DNA of 64,000 bases. Source: Aldersonia sp. NBC_00410 (GTDB lineage: Bacteria > Actinomycetota > Actinomycetes > Mycobacteriales > Mycobacteriaceae). The position numbers and the translations under genes were made by a program. Shown here piece after piece: positions 34,262 through 43,031 of the stretch; positions within the stretch are counted from its first letter, which is position 1; every line of letters begins with the position of its first letter. The DNA lies in the NCBI RefSeq assembly GCF_026342035.1, contig NZ_JAPENM010000014.1:1-64000 (forward strand), given 5' to 3'. Under the pieces are notes generated by a model that saw only the letters and a list, made by a program, of their open reading frames with translations, did not search any database and had not been told where the DNA came from.

Positions 34262-35742
34262 GTCCGACCAGCGCCACACCCGACGTCGTCGCTCTCGACG
34301 GCACCGCACCCGCCGACCGCGACCTGTTGGGCGGAAAGGCCTACAGCGTCAACAAGATGCGTGCACTCGACCTACCTGTCCCACCTGCATTCGCACTGAC
34401 CACACCGGTCTGCGCCCGGTTCCACGAGAACGGCGGAGAGCTGCCCGACGACGTGTGGGACACCGTGCTCGACCATCTGCGCGCGCTGGAGTCGGAGACC
34501 GGGAAGCAATTCGGCAAGGGCCCCTTCCCGCTGCTCGTCTCCGTACGATCGGGAGCCGCGCAGAGCATGCCCGGCATGATGGACACCGTGCTGAACCTCG
34601 GTCTCACCAGAGAGCTGGCCGTCGAGATCGGCTCGGCCACCGGTGATCCCGCCTGGGCCGAGGACACGTGGGAGCGTTTCTGCACCGGCTTCGGCGAGAT
34701 CGTCCGCGGCGACCGGACCGTCACGCCGCCCACGGATCCGTACGAACAGTTGCGGGAGGCGATCGGCGCGGTGTTCCGGTCGTGGACCAACGAGCGGGTG
34801 ACCGCATACCGCAAGCGTCACGGCCTGGGTGTCGGCGGCGGCACCGCGGTGACGGTACAGGCCATGGTGTTCGGCAACCGTGACGACCGGTCCGGTACCG
34901 GCGTGGTCTTCAGCCGCGACCCGAGCACCGGCGAGCACGTGCTGTTCGGCGAATGGCTCGCGCGGGCCCAAGGCGAGGACGTCGTGTCGGGCGAGCGCAC
35001 GCCGGAGTCGATCAGTGAGGTCGGCAGGCACGCACCCGAATTGTTCGATCGCCTCGAAGCGATCGCGACCGTGCTGGAACGCGAGCACCGCGACCTCGTC
35101 GACATCGAGTTCACCGTCGAGAGCGGCTCGCTGTACATGCTGCAGTGCCGCTCCGGAAAGCGTTCCGCGCAGGCGGCGGTCCGCGTCGCCGTCGACCTCG
35201 TCCACGAGGGTGTGATCGACCGTGCCGACGCGGTGTCCCGGATCAGCGCCGACCATGCGCAGGCTTTGGCGAACGAGACGTCGGTGCTATCGGGTGCCGC
35301 GGTACTGGCCCGCGGGACGGGCGCGAGTCCGGGAGTTGCGGTGGGCGTTGTGTATACCGACACCGACGAAGCTTGCGATGCCGCAGGACGTGGCGAGAAG
35401 GTCGTCCTGGTCCGCCCCTCGACGTCACCGGCGGATGTCCCGGCGATGTTCGACTCGGCGGCGGTCGTCACCGAGGTCGGTGGCACCACTTCACATGCCG
35501 CGCTCGTGTGCCGGGAGATCGGATTGCCCTGCGTGGTCGGCTGTGGGCCCGGACTCACCGCCTCGCTCGCGGGCCGTACCGTCACCGTCGACGGTGCCAG
35601 TGGCACGATCTACGCGGGGGACTCGGCGGGAAGTGCAGGCGGGACCGACGAGTACGTGGACGAGTTGCTCACGTATCTGCCGTCGAACCTGCCCGCCGAC
35701 CACGCCTTGGCGCCACTGACACGACGCACGGCCCTCGCCTGA
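34258..35742 (+). CDS. ppdK: PPDK-like protein: ATP-grasp plus phosphohistidine domain, no PEP/pyruvate domain
   Basis: 494 residues. The N-terminal 330 form the PPDK nucleotide-binding region: LLGGKAYSVNKMRALDLPVP, VSVRSGAAQSMPGMMDTVLN, AVTVQAMVFGNRDDRSGTGV and LVDIEFTVESGSLYMLQCRS. A phosphohistidine domain follows, with TTSHAALVCREIGLPCVVGC and His413. The large C-terminal PEP/pyruvate barrel of true PPDK (about 870-900 residues) is absent. M. tuberculosis Rv1127c, annotated ppdK, is about this length (from memory). It can load phosphate from ATP onto its own His but has no visible acceptor domain. The protein at 25528 could provide it, making a split dikinase (inference). ATG overlaps the SDR stop. 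Confidence 0.86.
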   Translation: MSPTSATPDVVALDGTAPADRDLLGGKAYSVNKMRALDLPVPPAFALTTPVCARFHENGGELPDDVWDTVLDHLRALESETGKQFGKGPFPLLVSVRSGAAQSMPGMMDTVLNLGLTRELAVEIGSATGDPAWAEDTWERFCTGFGEIVRGDRTVTPPTDPYEQLREAIGAVFRSWTNERVTAYRKRHGLGVGGGTAVTVQAMVFGNRDDRSGTGVVFSRDPSTGEHVLFGEWLARAQGEDVVSGERTPESISEVGRHAPELFDRLEAIATVLEREHRDLVDIEFTVESGSLYMLQCRSGKRSAQAAVRVAVDLVHEGVIDRADAVSRISADHAQALANETSVLSGAAVLARGTGASPGVAVGVVYTDTDEACDAAGRGEKVVLVRPSTSPADVPAMFDSAAVVTEVGGTTSHAALVCREIGLPCVVGCGPGLTASLAGRTVTVDGASGTIYAGDSAGSAGGTDEYVDELLTYLPSNLPADHALAPLTRRTALA

Positions 35743-36461
35743 TGTCCGCCGACCTCTCGAACGGAGCACCGATGACCGACGGAATCGACGCCATCTACAC
35801 CGCCGCCGGGCTCGTCGGCGACACCGGCGCGGCACCCAAGCGGCCGAATCGTCGCGGGGAGCAGACCCGCGACAAGCTGATCCGTGCCGCCGAGGAATGC
35901 TTCACCGAGTACGGCTACACGCGCACGCGCATCTCGGACATCACCAACCGCGCCAACACCGCTCAGGGCAATTTCTATCGCCACTTCACCGGACTCGACG
36001 ACATCTTCCTCGCGGCGCTCAAGCCGTCGTTGGAGGAACTCGCGAAGGCGCGGCTACGCCCCGATCACGCGCACGGTGAACTCGAATCTTTGATCGGGGT
36101 GAACACGACCTATCTGCAGGCCTACGCGCGGAATCGGCACATGCTGCGGCTGTTGCGTGAGGCAGCGGCGGCCAGCGAGAACAAGGGCTTCCAGCAGCTG
36201 TGGCTGAATCTGCGTGGCGACTTCGTCAAGCGCACCGAACGATGGCTGACGCGGCTGGCCGACCAAGGACTGATCGAGGGCGGCGACCAGCACATGCTTG
36301 CCGAGACACTGGGCTGCGCAACCGAGCAGATGGCTTATGTCCACGTCGGCCTCCCGGCGAGCACGCCCCGCCGCGAGGAGATCATCGGTCTCGGAAATGC
36401 GCTGGGCCAATTGTGGTATCGGGCGCTGCCGCTCACCAGGGTGGATGAACGCGCATCATGA
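35742..36461 (+). CDS. TetR-family transcriptional regulator embedded in the P450/dikinase operon
   Basis: 239 residues if started at ATG 35742, which overlaps the preceding TGA; an ATG at 35772 with GGAG upstream gives 229. The HTH is at about residues 45-90 (RDKLIRAAEECFTEYGYTRT, then ISDITNRANTAQGNFYRHFT). The effector domain has two hydrophobic helices near 110-200. Its stop overlaps the next start. A regulator co-transcribed inside its operon suggests autoregulation by a pathway compound. Confidence 0.88.
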   Translation: MSADLSNGAPMTDGIDAIYTAAGLVGDTGAAPKRPNRRGEQTRDKLIRAAEECFTEYGYTRTRISDITNRANTAQGNFYRHFTGLDDIFLAALKPSLEELAKARLRPDHAHGELESLIGVNTTYLQAYARNRHMLRLLREAAAASENKGFQQLWLNLRGDFVKRTERWLTRLADQGLIEGGDQHMLAETLGCATEQMAYVHVGLPASTPRREEIIGLGNALGQLWYRALPLTRVDERAS

Positions 36462-37501
36462 CCGGGCTCGCCGCACCGCTGCAGTCACGGACCTTGGGAA
36501 TCGATGCCACCATCGTCGAGGTCCGGGACGAGACCGCCGACGCCCGGACCATCACGTTCGAGTGGGCCGGTCACGAGGGCTATCGCCCGGGACAGTTCGT
36601 CACCCTGCGCATCCCCAGCGTCCGCACCGGCTTCGTCGCACGAAGTTATTCACTCTCCACGTCGCCAGGAGTCGATCCGCGGCCCGCGATCACGGTGAAA
36701 CGGACGCACGAGGGTTATGGGTCGAACTGGTTGTGCGACAACGCCGCCGCAGGCATGACGATTCACCTGCTCCCACCGTCGGGAGTGTTCACCCCGCACG
36801 GCTGGGATCATGACCTCCACCTGTTTGCCGCCGGCAGCGGGATCACCCCGGTGCTGTCGATCATCAAGGCCGCACTGGCCGAACACGACGGCCGGGTCAC
36901 GCTCTTCTACGCGAACCGAGACGTCGAGTCGGTGATCTTCCGGGAGCTGCTGGATGACCTCGCGCTGCGGTATCCCGATCGGCTGCGCGTCGAGCACTGG
37001 CTCGAAGACGAATCTGGCCTCCCGACCGCCGACGCAGTTGCCAGGCACTGCACGATCCCGGCGGGCGACGAAGCGTTCGTCTGCGGTCCCTCGCCGTTCA
37101 TGGATCTCGTCGAAGGCACCCTCACCGCTGCCGGGGTCGACCACCGGCATGTGCACATCGAGCGGTACGTCTCGCTCACCGGCGATCCGTTCACGCTCGA
37201 TACCGGGCAGAATTCCAATACGGCCGAAAGCGCCACGGTGGTGGTACAACTCGACGGCACCACGCACACGGTCGAGTGTGCGCGTACCACCAGAATTCTC
37301 GACGCCTTGCTCACCACTGAGGTGGTCGCGCCGTACTCGTGCCGCGAGGGTGATTGCGGTTCGTGCGTCGCGAGGCTGGTGTCCGGGGAGGTCAACCGTG
37401 GTGCGGGCACCGCGCTGGAACCCGAGGACGAAGCCGACGGCTACCTGCTGACGTGCCAAGCGACACCGGCCGGCGACAACATCGAGATCGAATTCGACTA
37501 A
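36458..37501 (+). CDS. KshB-like ferredoxin-type reductase (FAD, NAD, C-terminal 2Fe-2S)
   Basis: 347-residue reductase. The FAD domain has ARSYSLSTSP and the NAD domain LFAAGSGITPVLSIIKAALA. FVCGPSPFMD follows, then a C-terminal 2Fe-2S domain with APYSCREGDCGSCVARLVSG and a later Cys (LLTCQ). The order and motifs match 3-ketosteroid 9alpha-hydroxylase reductase (KshB) and phenylacetyl-CoA epoxidase reductase types. It probably passes electrons to the P450 at the head of the operon, or to an oxygenase elsewhere. ATGA overlap with the TetR stop. Confidence 0.9.
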   Translation: MTGLAAPLQSRTLGIDATIVEVRDETADARTITFEWAGHEGYRPGQFVTLRIPSVRTGFVARSYSLSTSPGVDPRPAITVKRTHEGYGSNWLCDNAAAGMTIHLLPPSGVFTPHGWDHDLHLFAAGSGITPVLSIIKAALAEHDGRVTLFYANRDVESVIFRELLDDLALRYPDRLRVEHWLEDESGLPTADAVARHCTIPAGDEAFVCGPSPFMDLVEGTLTAAGVDHRHVHIERYVSLTGDPFTLDTGQNSNTAESATVVVQLDGTTHTVECARTTRILDALLTTEVVAPYSCREGDCGSCVARLVSGEVNRGAGTALEPEDEADGYLLTCQATPAGDNIEIEFD

Positions 37502-37631
37502 AACCGTCGGATCCGGCGCACGCCGGCGTATGGCGGATGAGTTGGCCGGTCATCTTGTGCCATTTCGCATCCCGACGTGTCCGTCGCCGTGCATCGACAT
37601 CCGCGGGTCGACGAAGCCGGCACCACCTAGA

Positions 37632-38018
37632 ATGTCGTTCATGAGCGTCAAGGTGGATCTGGACCAACTGGCCGACACCCTTGCCGACTACAGGTTGGCT
37701 TACCTGATCACCGTCGGCGACGATTTCCGCGCCCACACGGTCGCGGTGGACCCGGTGCTCACCGCCGGTGTCCTCGACGTCGGCGCGATGGGACGAACCA
37801 CGCGCGCCAACGTGACCGGCCACGGCGATGTCACCGTCATCTGGCCGCCGGGCGAGCCCGGCGGCTACACGCTGATCCTGGATGGCACCGCCCGTCCCAA
37901 TGACGACACGCTGCAGGTCGTGCCCACCCGCGCGGTCCTGCACCGCAAGGCCACCCCGGAGTCGCCGTCCACGAACCCGAACTGCGTACACGACTGCGTG
38001 CCGATCGAACAGGCCTGA
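37632..38018 (+). CDS. PPOX-type (pyridoxamine oxidase-like/F420-binding) small protein
   Basis: 128 residues from ATG 37632 (125 from ATG 37641). Split-barrel fold protein: ADTLADYRLAYLITVGDDFR, then VDPVLTAGVLDVGAMGRTTR and VTGHGDVTVIWPPGEPGGYT resemble F420- or FMN-binding PPOX-family proteins of actinobacteria. The C-terminal 35 residues carry HRKATPESPSTNPNCVHDCV, with two cysteines. A near-identical copy of this gene's 3' end lies at 9429-9530. It is 130 bases downstream of the reductase and may be transcribed separately. Confidence 0.8.
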   Translation: MSFMSVKVDLDQLADTLADYRLAYLITVGDDFRAHTVAVDPVLTAGVLDVGAMGRTTRANVTGHGDVTVIWPPGEPGGYTLILDGTARPNDDTLQVVPTRAVLHRKATPESPSTNPNCVHDCVPIEQA

Positions 38019-38043
38019 GCATCGCGGCAGCGAGCGCTCGCGA

Positions 38044-38559
38044 CTACCGACCGGGTACCGGCGGCACGGACGCCTCGTCGCCCAATTCCAGGTGCAGGAT
38101 CTGGTGCGCGTCCAGCATCCGACGCAGCGCCGTGTCGAGCGGCCAGGGAAAAGTGAGGTCGCTGCCGAACCGGTCATCGACCGCAGCCACCGACAAGTGC
38201 CGTTGCGACGTCACCTCGACGCGATCGACGATCGACTCGAACAACTCGATCGGCGTAGCGAGGTAATACAGCGGCCGCCGCGCACCCGGCGCACTCATCC
38301 CCGCCGCGTACAACACCCCGCGTGGGGTGATCACCAAGCGATCGGAGGCGATGACCACACCCGCAACCTCTGTCCTGCCCCACTCCATCGCAGCGACCCG
38401 AGCCTGCGCCACCCGCCTTCGGGTGTCGTCGGTGAGCAAACTCTCGACATCGCTCCGCTCGACCCGTGCGGCCGATCCGTGCTCCGGGCCGAAATATTGT
38501 TGCAACACCTCATCGACGAAATCGAACAGGAGCTCGCTCGTCGCCTGCTCCTCGGTCAT
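38044..38559 (-). CDS. Hypothetical protein
   Basis: 171 residues, no recognised motif. It has a helical N-terminal part (EEQATSELLFDFVDEVLQQY) and a beta-rich middle (VIASDRLVITPRGVLYAAGM, then RRPLYYLATPIELFESIVDR). No cysteine, signal peptide or membrane segment. Converges with the PPOX gene and is not coupled to a neighbour. Composition and codon pattern support real coding. Confidence 0.65.
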   Translation of the reverse strand: MTEEQATSELLFDFVDEVLQQYFGPEHGSAARVERSDVESLLTDDTRRRVAQARVAAMEWGRTEVAGVVIASDRLVITPRGVLYAAGMSAPGARRPLYYLATPIELFESIVDRVEVTSQRHLSVAAVDDRFGSDLTFPWPLDTALRRMLDAHQILHLELGDEASVPPVPGR

Positions 38560-38790
38560 AACAATCGCATCCCAAGCCCCCGCTGGCCGTACACCGCCCC
38601 CCGGTGCCGCGCCGGTCGATAGCCGGCAACCATTGGCGAGGCGCGCGCCCCTTCATCGACACCCACACCCGCGGTCCTGCGTGCCTAGCACACTACCGTG
38701 GAGCGTGCGTCCGAACAGGTCGATGTCGGAACTCGGCAATCAAGAATGGACGACCGACAACAGGGGCGGCCGATGCCCGAGACTTCATAA

Positions 38791-39306
38791 TCACTCCGGT
38801 CGCGCTTCGCTTTCCGTCGATATTCCGTGTGGGTTCGCCAATGCCTCACGCTGGGCTCGCCGACGGCGCTCTGCTGCCGCGAATCGATGCCGATCGAGAT
38901 CGGTGCGCAACGGCAATGGCGCAACCGGGACAGGCTTACCGTCGGCATCGACAGCGACCATAGTGAAGTAGGAGCTGTTGGTGTGGCGAGTCGTCCCGTC
39001 CTGGATGTTCTCGGTGTCGACACGAATACCGACCTCCATGGAGGTGCGTCCCGTGTAGTTGATCGATGCCGAAAACGTCACGAGTTCACCAACCTGGATG
39101 GCATCGCGGAAATGGACACGGTCGACCGAGAGGGTCACTACATAGGCCCCGGCATAGCGGCTCGCACAGGTGTACGCGACCTGGTCGAGCAATTTGAGCA
39201 GGCTGCCGCCGTGGACTTTGCCGGAGAAATTCGCCATGTCCGGGGTCATCAGCACGGTCATCGACAATGCGGCGGGTCGGGTCGCGACGGGGTCGTTTGC
39301 GGACAT
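38791..39306 (-). CDS. Acyl-CoA thioesterase (hotdog fold)
   Basis: 171-residue YciA/BFIT-type thioesterase hydrolysing acyl-CoA to acid and CoA. MTPDMANFSGKVHGGSLLKL carries the family Asn/Asp-x-x-G and HGG region, DQVAYTCASRYAGAYVVTLS the long hotdog helix, and VELVTFSASINYTGRTSMEV-like sequence the strand and conserved arginine. TRHTNSSYFTMVAVDADGKP follows the C-terminal strand. The last 40 residues are Arg/Ala-rich and helical. Single gene. Confidence 0.87.
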   Translation of the reverse strand: MSANDPVATRPAALSMTVLMTPDMANFSGKVHGGSLLKLLDQVAYTCASRYAGAYVVTLSVDRVHFRDAIQVGELVTFSASINYTGRTSMEVGIRVDTENIQDGTTRHTNSSYFTMVAVDADGKPVPVAPLPLRTDLDRHRFAAAERRRRAQREALANPHGISTESEARPE

Positions 39307-39389
39307 TGATTCTCCGAGTTACGAGTAATGCGCGAGTTCCGAGCCCCCTACTCCGCCGCCCATGATACGACCGGTGAGCCGAGACAAGC

Positions 39390-40640
39390 TCAGAATTCGT
39401 CTGCGTCGTGCGAACCGAGGCAGGCAATCGAGAGCTTGTCCGGATCGATGGCACTCGCGATGTCTCGTACCTCATCGATGGTGACAGCGTCCAAGTCGGC
39501 GATGAGAGCGTCCGGGTCGAGGTCGCCTCGATGGACTATCCCCTGGTGTGCCGCGTTGTCCGCCACCCTGTAGGTGTTCTCGAATGCCAGTACCCCACGC
39601 CCGGCGACGAAAGCGCGTGCTCGCGAAACTTCCCCCTCGGTTGGTCCGTGGGCATGCAGTTCACCGATGATCTCGCGCATCCGCGTGTACGCCTCAACAC
39701 AATTCGCGGACGCGAGGCCGGCGGCAAGGTTGAGCGTCGCGACGTCGGCAAAAGCGCGAATGCCCGCAGAAATCGAGTAGCACAGCCCTCGCTGTTCACG
39801 GATTTCGTCGTTCAATCTCGAACTCGGCGAGCCGCCGAGAATGATCCCGCAGATCCGCGCCGCGGCCCGCGACTTGGCATCGGTGATGTCGTAGCCGAGT
39901 GGATAACTCATTCGCAAATGCGACTGGTTGGTGTCGCGCCGCTCGACCAGCGTCCTCGGCAGAAACTCCGGAGCCGATTCGTACGGCTCCGGCTCGTCGA
40001 GTTTTGGGAACCGCTCGAACAGCTCGGATATCTCGCCATCGTCGGAAACGTGGTCGGTATTGCCAACGATGTATGCGCCCCCGCGACACCCGGCCCAGCG
40101 CCGGTGCCGGAACGACTGCAGCGCCGCACGCGTAAACGTGGGCAGGTGTTCGGATGGGCCGAGGACGGGACGACCGAGCGGGTGGTCGCCGAACGACGCG
40201 AGAGCGCTCAACCTACTCGCAACGTAGGCAGGCTGATCGAGGTAGCGGGCGATCTCCTGGGCCACGACACCGCGCTCCTTGCCGAGATCGACCTCGTCGA
40301 GCCGAGGTCGAGCGACAAAATCGGTCATCAGGTCGATAGCCTGTGGCGCCGCCTCCGCGCGAACGGTGATATGAAACTCGACCAGATCGTGGGAGGTCGC
40401 AGCGTTCATCGAAGCACCCAACTGCTCCGCCGTGCGGTTGATGGTGCCGTGGTCTCGGTATATCTGCCCACCTTTGAACACCACGTGTTCGAGGAAGTGA
40501 GCCGTTCCGTTCTCATCGCGCCGCTCGGCGCGTGCGCCCGCGTCGAAGGCGACGAGGATGGTGGTTGCCCGCGTGCCATCGACGCGGATTCGATGCAGCG
40601 GAAGGCCGTTGTCCAGTGTCTCGGAGTCGATTCGAGCCAT
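39390..40640 (-). CDS. M16-family zinc metallopeptidase
   Basis: 416-residue mitochondrial processing peptidase-like protein. The inverted zinc motif HxxEH appears as GTAHFLEHVVFKGG (His48, Glu51, His52), and the distal Glu is in ERGVVAQEIARYLD, so the active site looks complete. The C-terminal half holds the partner module with LGGSPSSRLNDEIREQRGLC and YSIS. One polypeptide of this size is the usual bacterial M16B form. No signal peptide, so it is cytoplasmic. Single gene; role in general peptide processing is likely but unproved. Confidence 0.9.
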   Translation of the reverse strand: MARIDSETLDNGLPLHRIRVDGTRATTILVAFDAGARAERRDENGTAHFLEHVVFKGGQIYRDHGTINRTAEQLGASMNAATSHDLVEFHITVRAEAAPQAIDLMTDFVARPRLDEVDLGKERGVVAQEIARYLDQPAYVASRLSALASFGDHPLGRPVLGPSEHLPTFTRAALQSFRHRRWAGCRGGAYIVGNTDHVSDDGEISELFERFPKLDEPEPYESAPEFLPRTLVERRDTNQSHLRMSYPLGYDITDAKSRAAARICGIILGGSPSSRLNDEIREQRGLCYSISAGIRAFADVATLNLAAGLASANCVEAYTRMREIIGELHAHGPTEGEVSRARAFVAGRGVLAFENTYRVADNAAHQGIVHRGDLDPDALIADLDAVTIDEVRDIASAIDPDKLSIACLGSHDADEF

Positions 40641-40872
40641 CCGAGCAGTCTAACGACCATATCTCGCGATTGACGGGCATCGCCCGCCCTCGGCACGGAC
40701 ACCCGCCGTCGACCAGTTGGAGGCCACTCAGTGTCGCTGCCCCACAGAATATTTCGATGGACACCTGAAGACAGCACCTATATCTCGATCACGGCGTCAT
40801 CGATCGTCTGGACACCAGCGTCGCCGCATGCCGAGAGCCGAGTTACACCGCCGCCGACATGTAGCTGCGGAC

Positions 40873-41949
40873 CTATTCGAAGACGTGCCGTGGCAACGTG
40901 TTCGGCAGATCGAGCGAGGTGAGCAGACCGGGCCGAGCGTCGACCACGTACGGAACCGCGTTGACCACGCGCATGGCGGTGGCGGACATGGCCGCGCGGC
41001 CCGCACCGTGGCCCTCAGCGGCTCCGAGGGTCATTTCGCAATGAATATCCGGGTCGCCCTCGATATCGACCCGGTAGGTTGCATCGTTCTCGACGCTGGG
41101 CCAGTCCGGTGCGACGTCGCGCGACATCCGGATGATGTGCTCGATCACAATCGCCTCGTGCCCATTGACGACACCGGCCGCGCGAGTGCTGACCGCGCCG
41201 CAGGTGCCGGCCGGGATGGTGCCGAACGCCACCTCGATATCCCGATCGGTCGTGCGCCGATCGAGAGTGCCACGAATCTCCTCGACCTCGACGCCGAGCC
41301 CCTCGGCGATCAGCCGGATCGGCGCGTTCCAGGCCAGTTCGATGAAACCCGGTGTCTTCAGCATCGGTTCGAAATCGAGCGGGCGCGCGAAGCCCATTCC
41401 GTTGATCATGACGTCGGCGACCGGGTAGTGATCGTTGAGCGAGACCTCGGTCGCCTTGATTGTGCGGATCGACTTGGACTGCGTGGTCAGCAGCAGGGCC
41501 AGCTGATCCGACCCGAATCCGGGGAAGATGCCCGAGGCATAGAAGGAGGCGTTGCCGCTCTTGGCGGCGACCTCGAGCCGATCTCGCCAGTCCGGCAAGA
41601 AGTACGACGCGGGGTACACCAGGCTCGTCGAGGTGGTGGAGACGACGTTGATGCCCGCGGCGAGCAGCCGCTCGTAATCCGGTAGTGCGCCGGCGTCGCG
41701 CTCGGGGCCGCTGGCCGCGTACACGACGCAGTCGGGCCGCAAGGCGATCAGGCCATCGGCGTCATTGGTCGCCGCCACGCCGATCGGTTCGAGTCCCGCG
41801 AGCGCACCCGCGTCCTTGCCGACCTTGTCCGGGTTGTGCACCCACACCCCGATCAGTTCCAGATCGGGCCGCCGGTGCACCGCGTCGACCGCATGCGAAC
41901 CGACGCCACCGGTCGACCACACCGCTACCCGTTTGGTTTCCGATCCCAC
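40873..41949 (-). CDS. DapB-like NAD(P)-dependent oxidoreductase
   Basis: 358 residues with an N-terminal Rossmann fold (RVAVWSTGGVGSHAVDAVHR, then DLELIGVWVHNPDKVGKDAG) and a C-terminal domain like dihydrodipicolinate reductase/2,4-diaminopentanoate dehydrogenase homologues (VSTTSTSLVYPASY; GNASFYASGIFPGFGSDQLA). Proteins of this type are common in mycobacterial and rhodococcal lipid and terpenoid clusters, with no firm reaction assigned. It starts nine bases after the luciferase-like gene on the same strand, so the two likely work together on one carbonyl/alcohol intermediate. Confidence 0.83.
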   Translation of the reverse strand: MGSETKRVAVWSTGGVGSHAVDAVHRRPDLELIGVWVHNPDKVGKDAGALAGLEPIGVAATNDADGLIALRPDCVVYAASGPERDAGALPDYERLLAAGINVVSTTSTSLVYPASYFLPDWRDRLEVAAKSGNASFYASGIFPGFGSDQLALLLTTQSKSIRTIKATEVSLNDHYPVADVMINGMGFARPLDFEPMLKTPGFIELAWNAPIRLIAEGLGVEVEEIRGTLDRRTTDRDIEVAFGTIPAGTCGAVSTRAAGVVNGHEAIVIEHIIRMSRDVAPDWPSVENDATYRVDIEGDPDIHCEMTLGAAEGHGAGRAAMSATAMRVVNAVPYVVDARPGLLTSLDLPNTLPRHVFE

Positions 41950-41958
41950 GCTTGCTCC

Positions 41959-42960
41959 TCAGTTTGTGCTGGATGCCGGTTCGTTGGGCCGGCGGCTGCG
42001 CTCCACCGCGCTCGCCGCGTGTTCGAGGTAGCGCCAAGCGATTTCGGGCGCAAGCCCGCCACACAAAGGGGCGAGTGGGAGTAGGCGGCCGGTGGCCATC
42101 GTTTCGGCCGCCTCGGCTACCGAGAGGACGCGGTATGCGCCGTTCTCGGCGCGCAGCTCGTCGACTGTCTCCGCCCGCGAGATGCTGGCGACCGTATCGT
42201 CGCCCGGCCGGTACGACGCCGCCATGCGTGCGTCGTGCAGCAGATGCGGACCCAACTCGCGCCAAGCACGGTCGATGTCGTCGGCCACGAAGACGGCCGT
42301 CGGTCCGGTCGGATCGGGGAACTGTACGAATCCCGGTTCGCGGCCGTGGGCGCGGCACTCCGCTTCGTAGATGTCTTTCAGTTCGGGGCGGTACGTCTGC
42401 GATACGAGGCCGAGTCCATTTCGCGCCGCGCGACGGGCCGCAGCGGGACTCCCGCCGGCGATCATCACCGTCGGGCCGGCGGTGCTACTGCAGGACGGCG
42501 TGACGGTGACACGACGGCCCTTGTACTCGACCGAGTTGCCGCGCAGAAGGTCGAGCAGGACCGGCAGGTACTCGTCGGCCATCTCCCCACGGCGATGAAC
42601 GTCGATCCCGAAGTGCTCGTATTCTGCTGCACGATGGCCGATTCCGAGGGCATAGATCACCCGGCCCCTGCTGATCAGATCGAGCACAGCCATTTCCTCG
42701 GCGAGCCGGACCGGGTCCCACAGCGGGAGCACGACGGCAGCCATGATGATCGACAGCTTTGTGGTCCGTGCGGCAATCGCGGACGCGAGCAGTGTCGGTG
42801 CGGGCAGGTGCCCGTCTTCGGCGCCGTGATGCTCCGACAACACCGCGAGCGCGGCGCCGCGCGACTCGGACCAGGCGCACATCTCGATCGCCGCCGCATA
42901 CAGATCGGTAGCGGTTGCACCGAATGCGGGAGCGCGCAGATCGAAACGAAGCGTGAACAT
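41959..42960 (-). CDS. Luciferase-like (F420/FMN) oxidoreductase
   Basis: 333-residue TIM-barrel oxidoreductase: MFTLRFDLRAPAFGATATDL, SEHHGAEDGHLPAPTLLASA, VLPLWDPVRLAEEMAVLDLI and SRGRVIYALGIGHRAAEYEH, with the late VMIAGGSPAAARRAARNGLG motif. The SEHH segment and VRLAEExAVLD helix are diagnostic for the luciferase-like family. First gene of a two-gene unit with the DapB-like reductase; a hairpin just upstream separates it from the SDR gene. Confidence 0.88.
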   Translation of the reverse strand: MFTLRFDLRAPAFGATATDLYAAAIEMCAWSESRGAALAVLSEHHGAEDGHLPAPTLLASAIAARTTKLSIIMAAVVLPLWDPVRLAEEMAVLDLISRGRVIYALGIGHRAAEYEHFGIDVHRRGEMADEYLPVLLDLLRGNSVEYKGRRVTVTPSCSSTAGPTVMIAGGSPAAARRAARNGLGLVSQTYRPELKDIYEAECRAHGREPGFVQFPDPTGPTAVFVADDIDRAWRELGPHLLHDARMAASYRPGDDTVASISRAETVDELRAENGAYRVLSVAEAAETMATGRLLPLAPLCGGLAPEIAWRYLEHAASAVERSRRPNEPASSTN

Positions 42961-42988
42961 CGATCCCTCTCGATGGTTGGGGATGGCC

Positions 42989-43006
42989 CGGTGCGATCAC
43001 GCACCG
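42989..43006 (-). terminator. Hairpin between SDR and luciferase-like genes
   Basis: CGGTGCG, loop ATCA, CGCACCG: a perfect 7-bp stem in the 71-base gap after the SDR stop at 43032. It probably ends the SDR transcript. Confidence 0.6.
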
Positions 43007-43031
43007 AGCCACCGCTTCCCGACCCCCGGGT

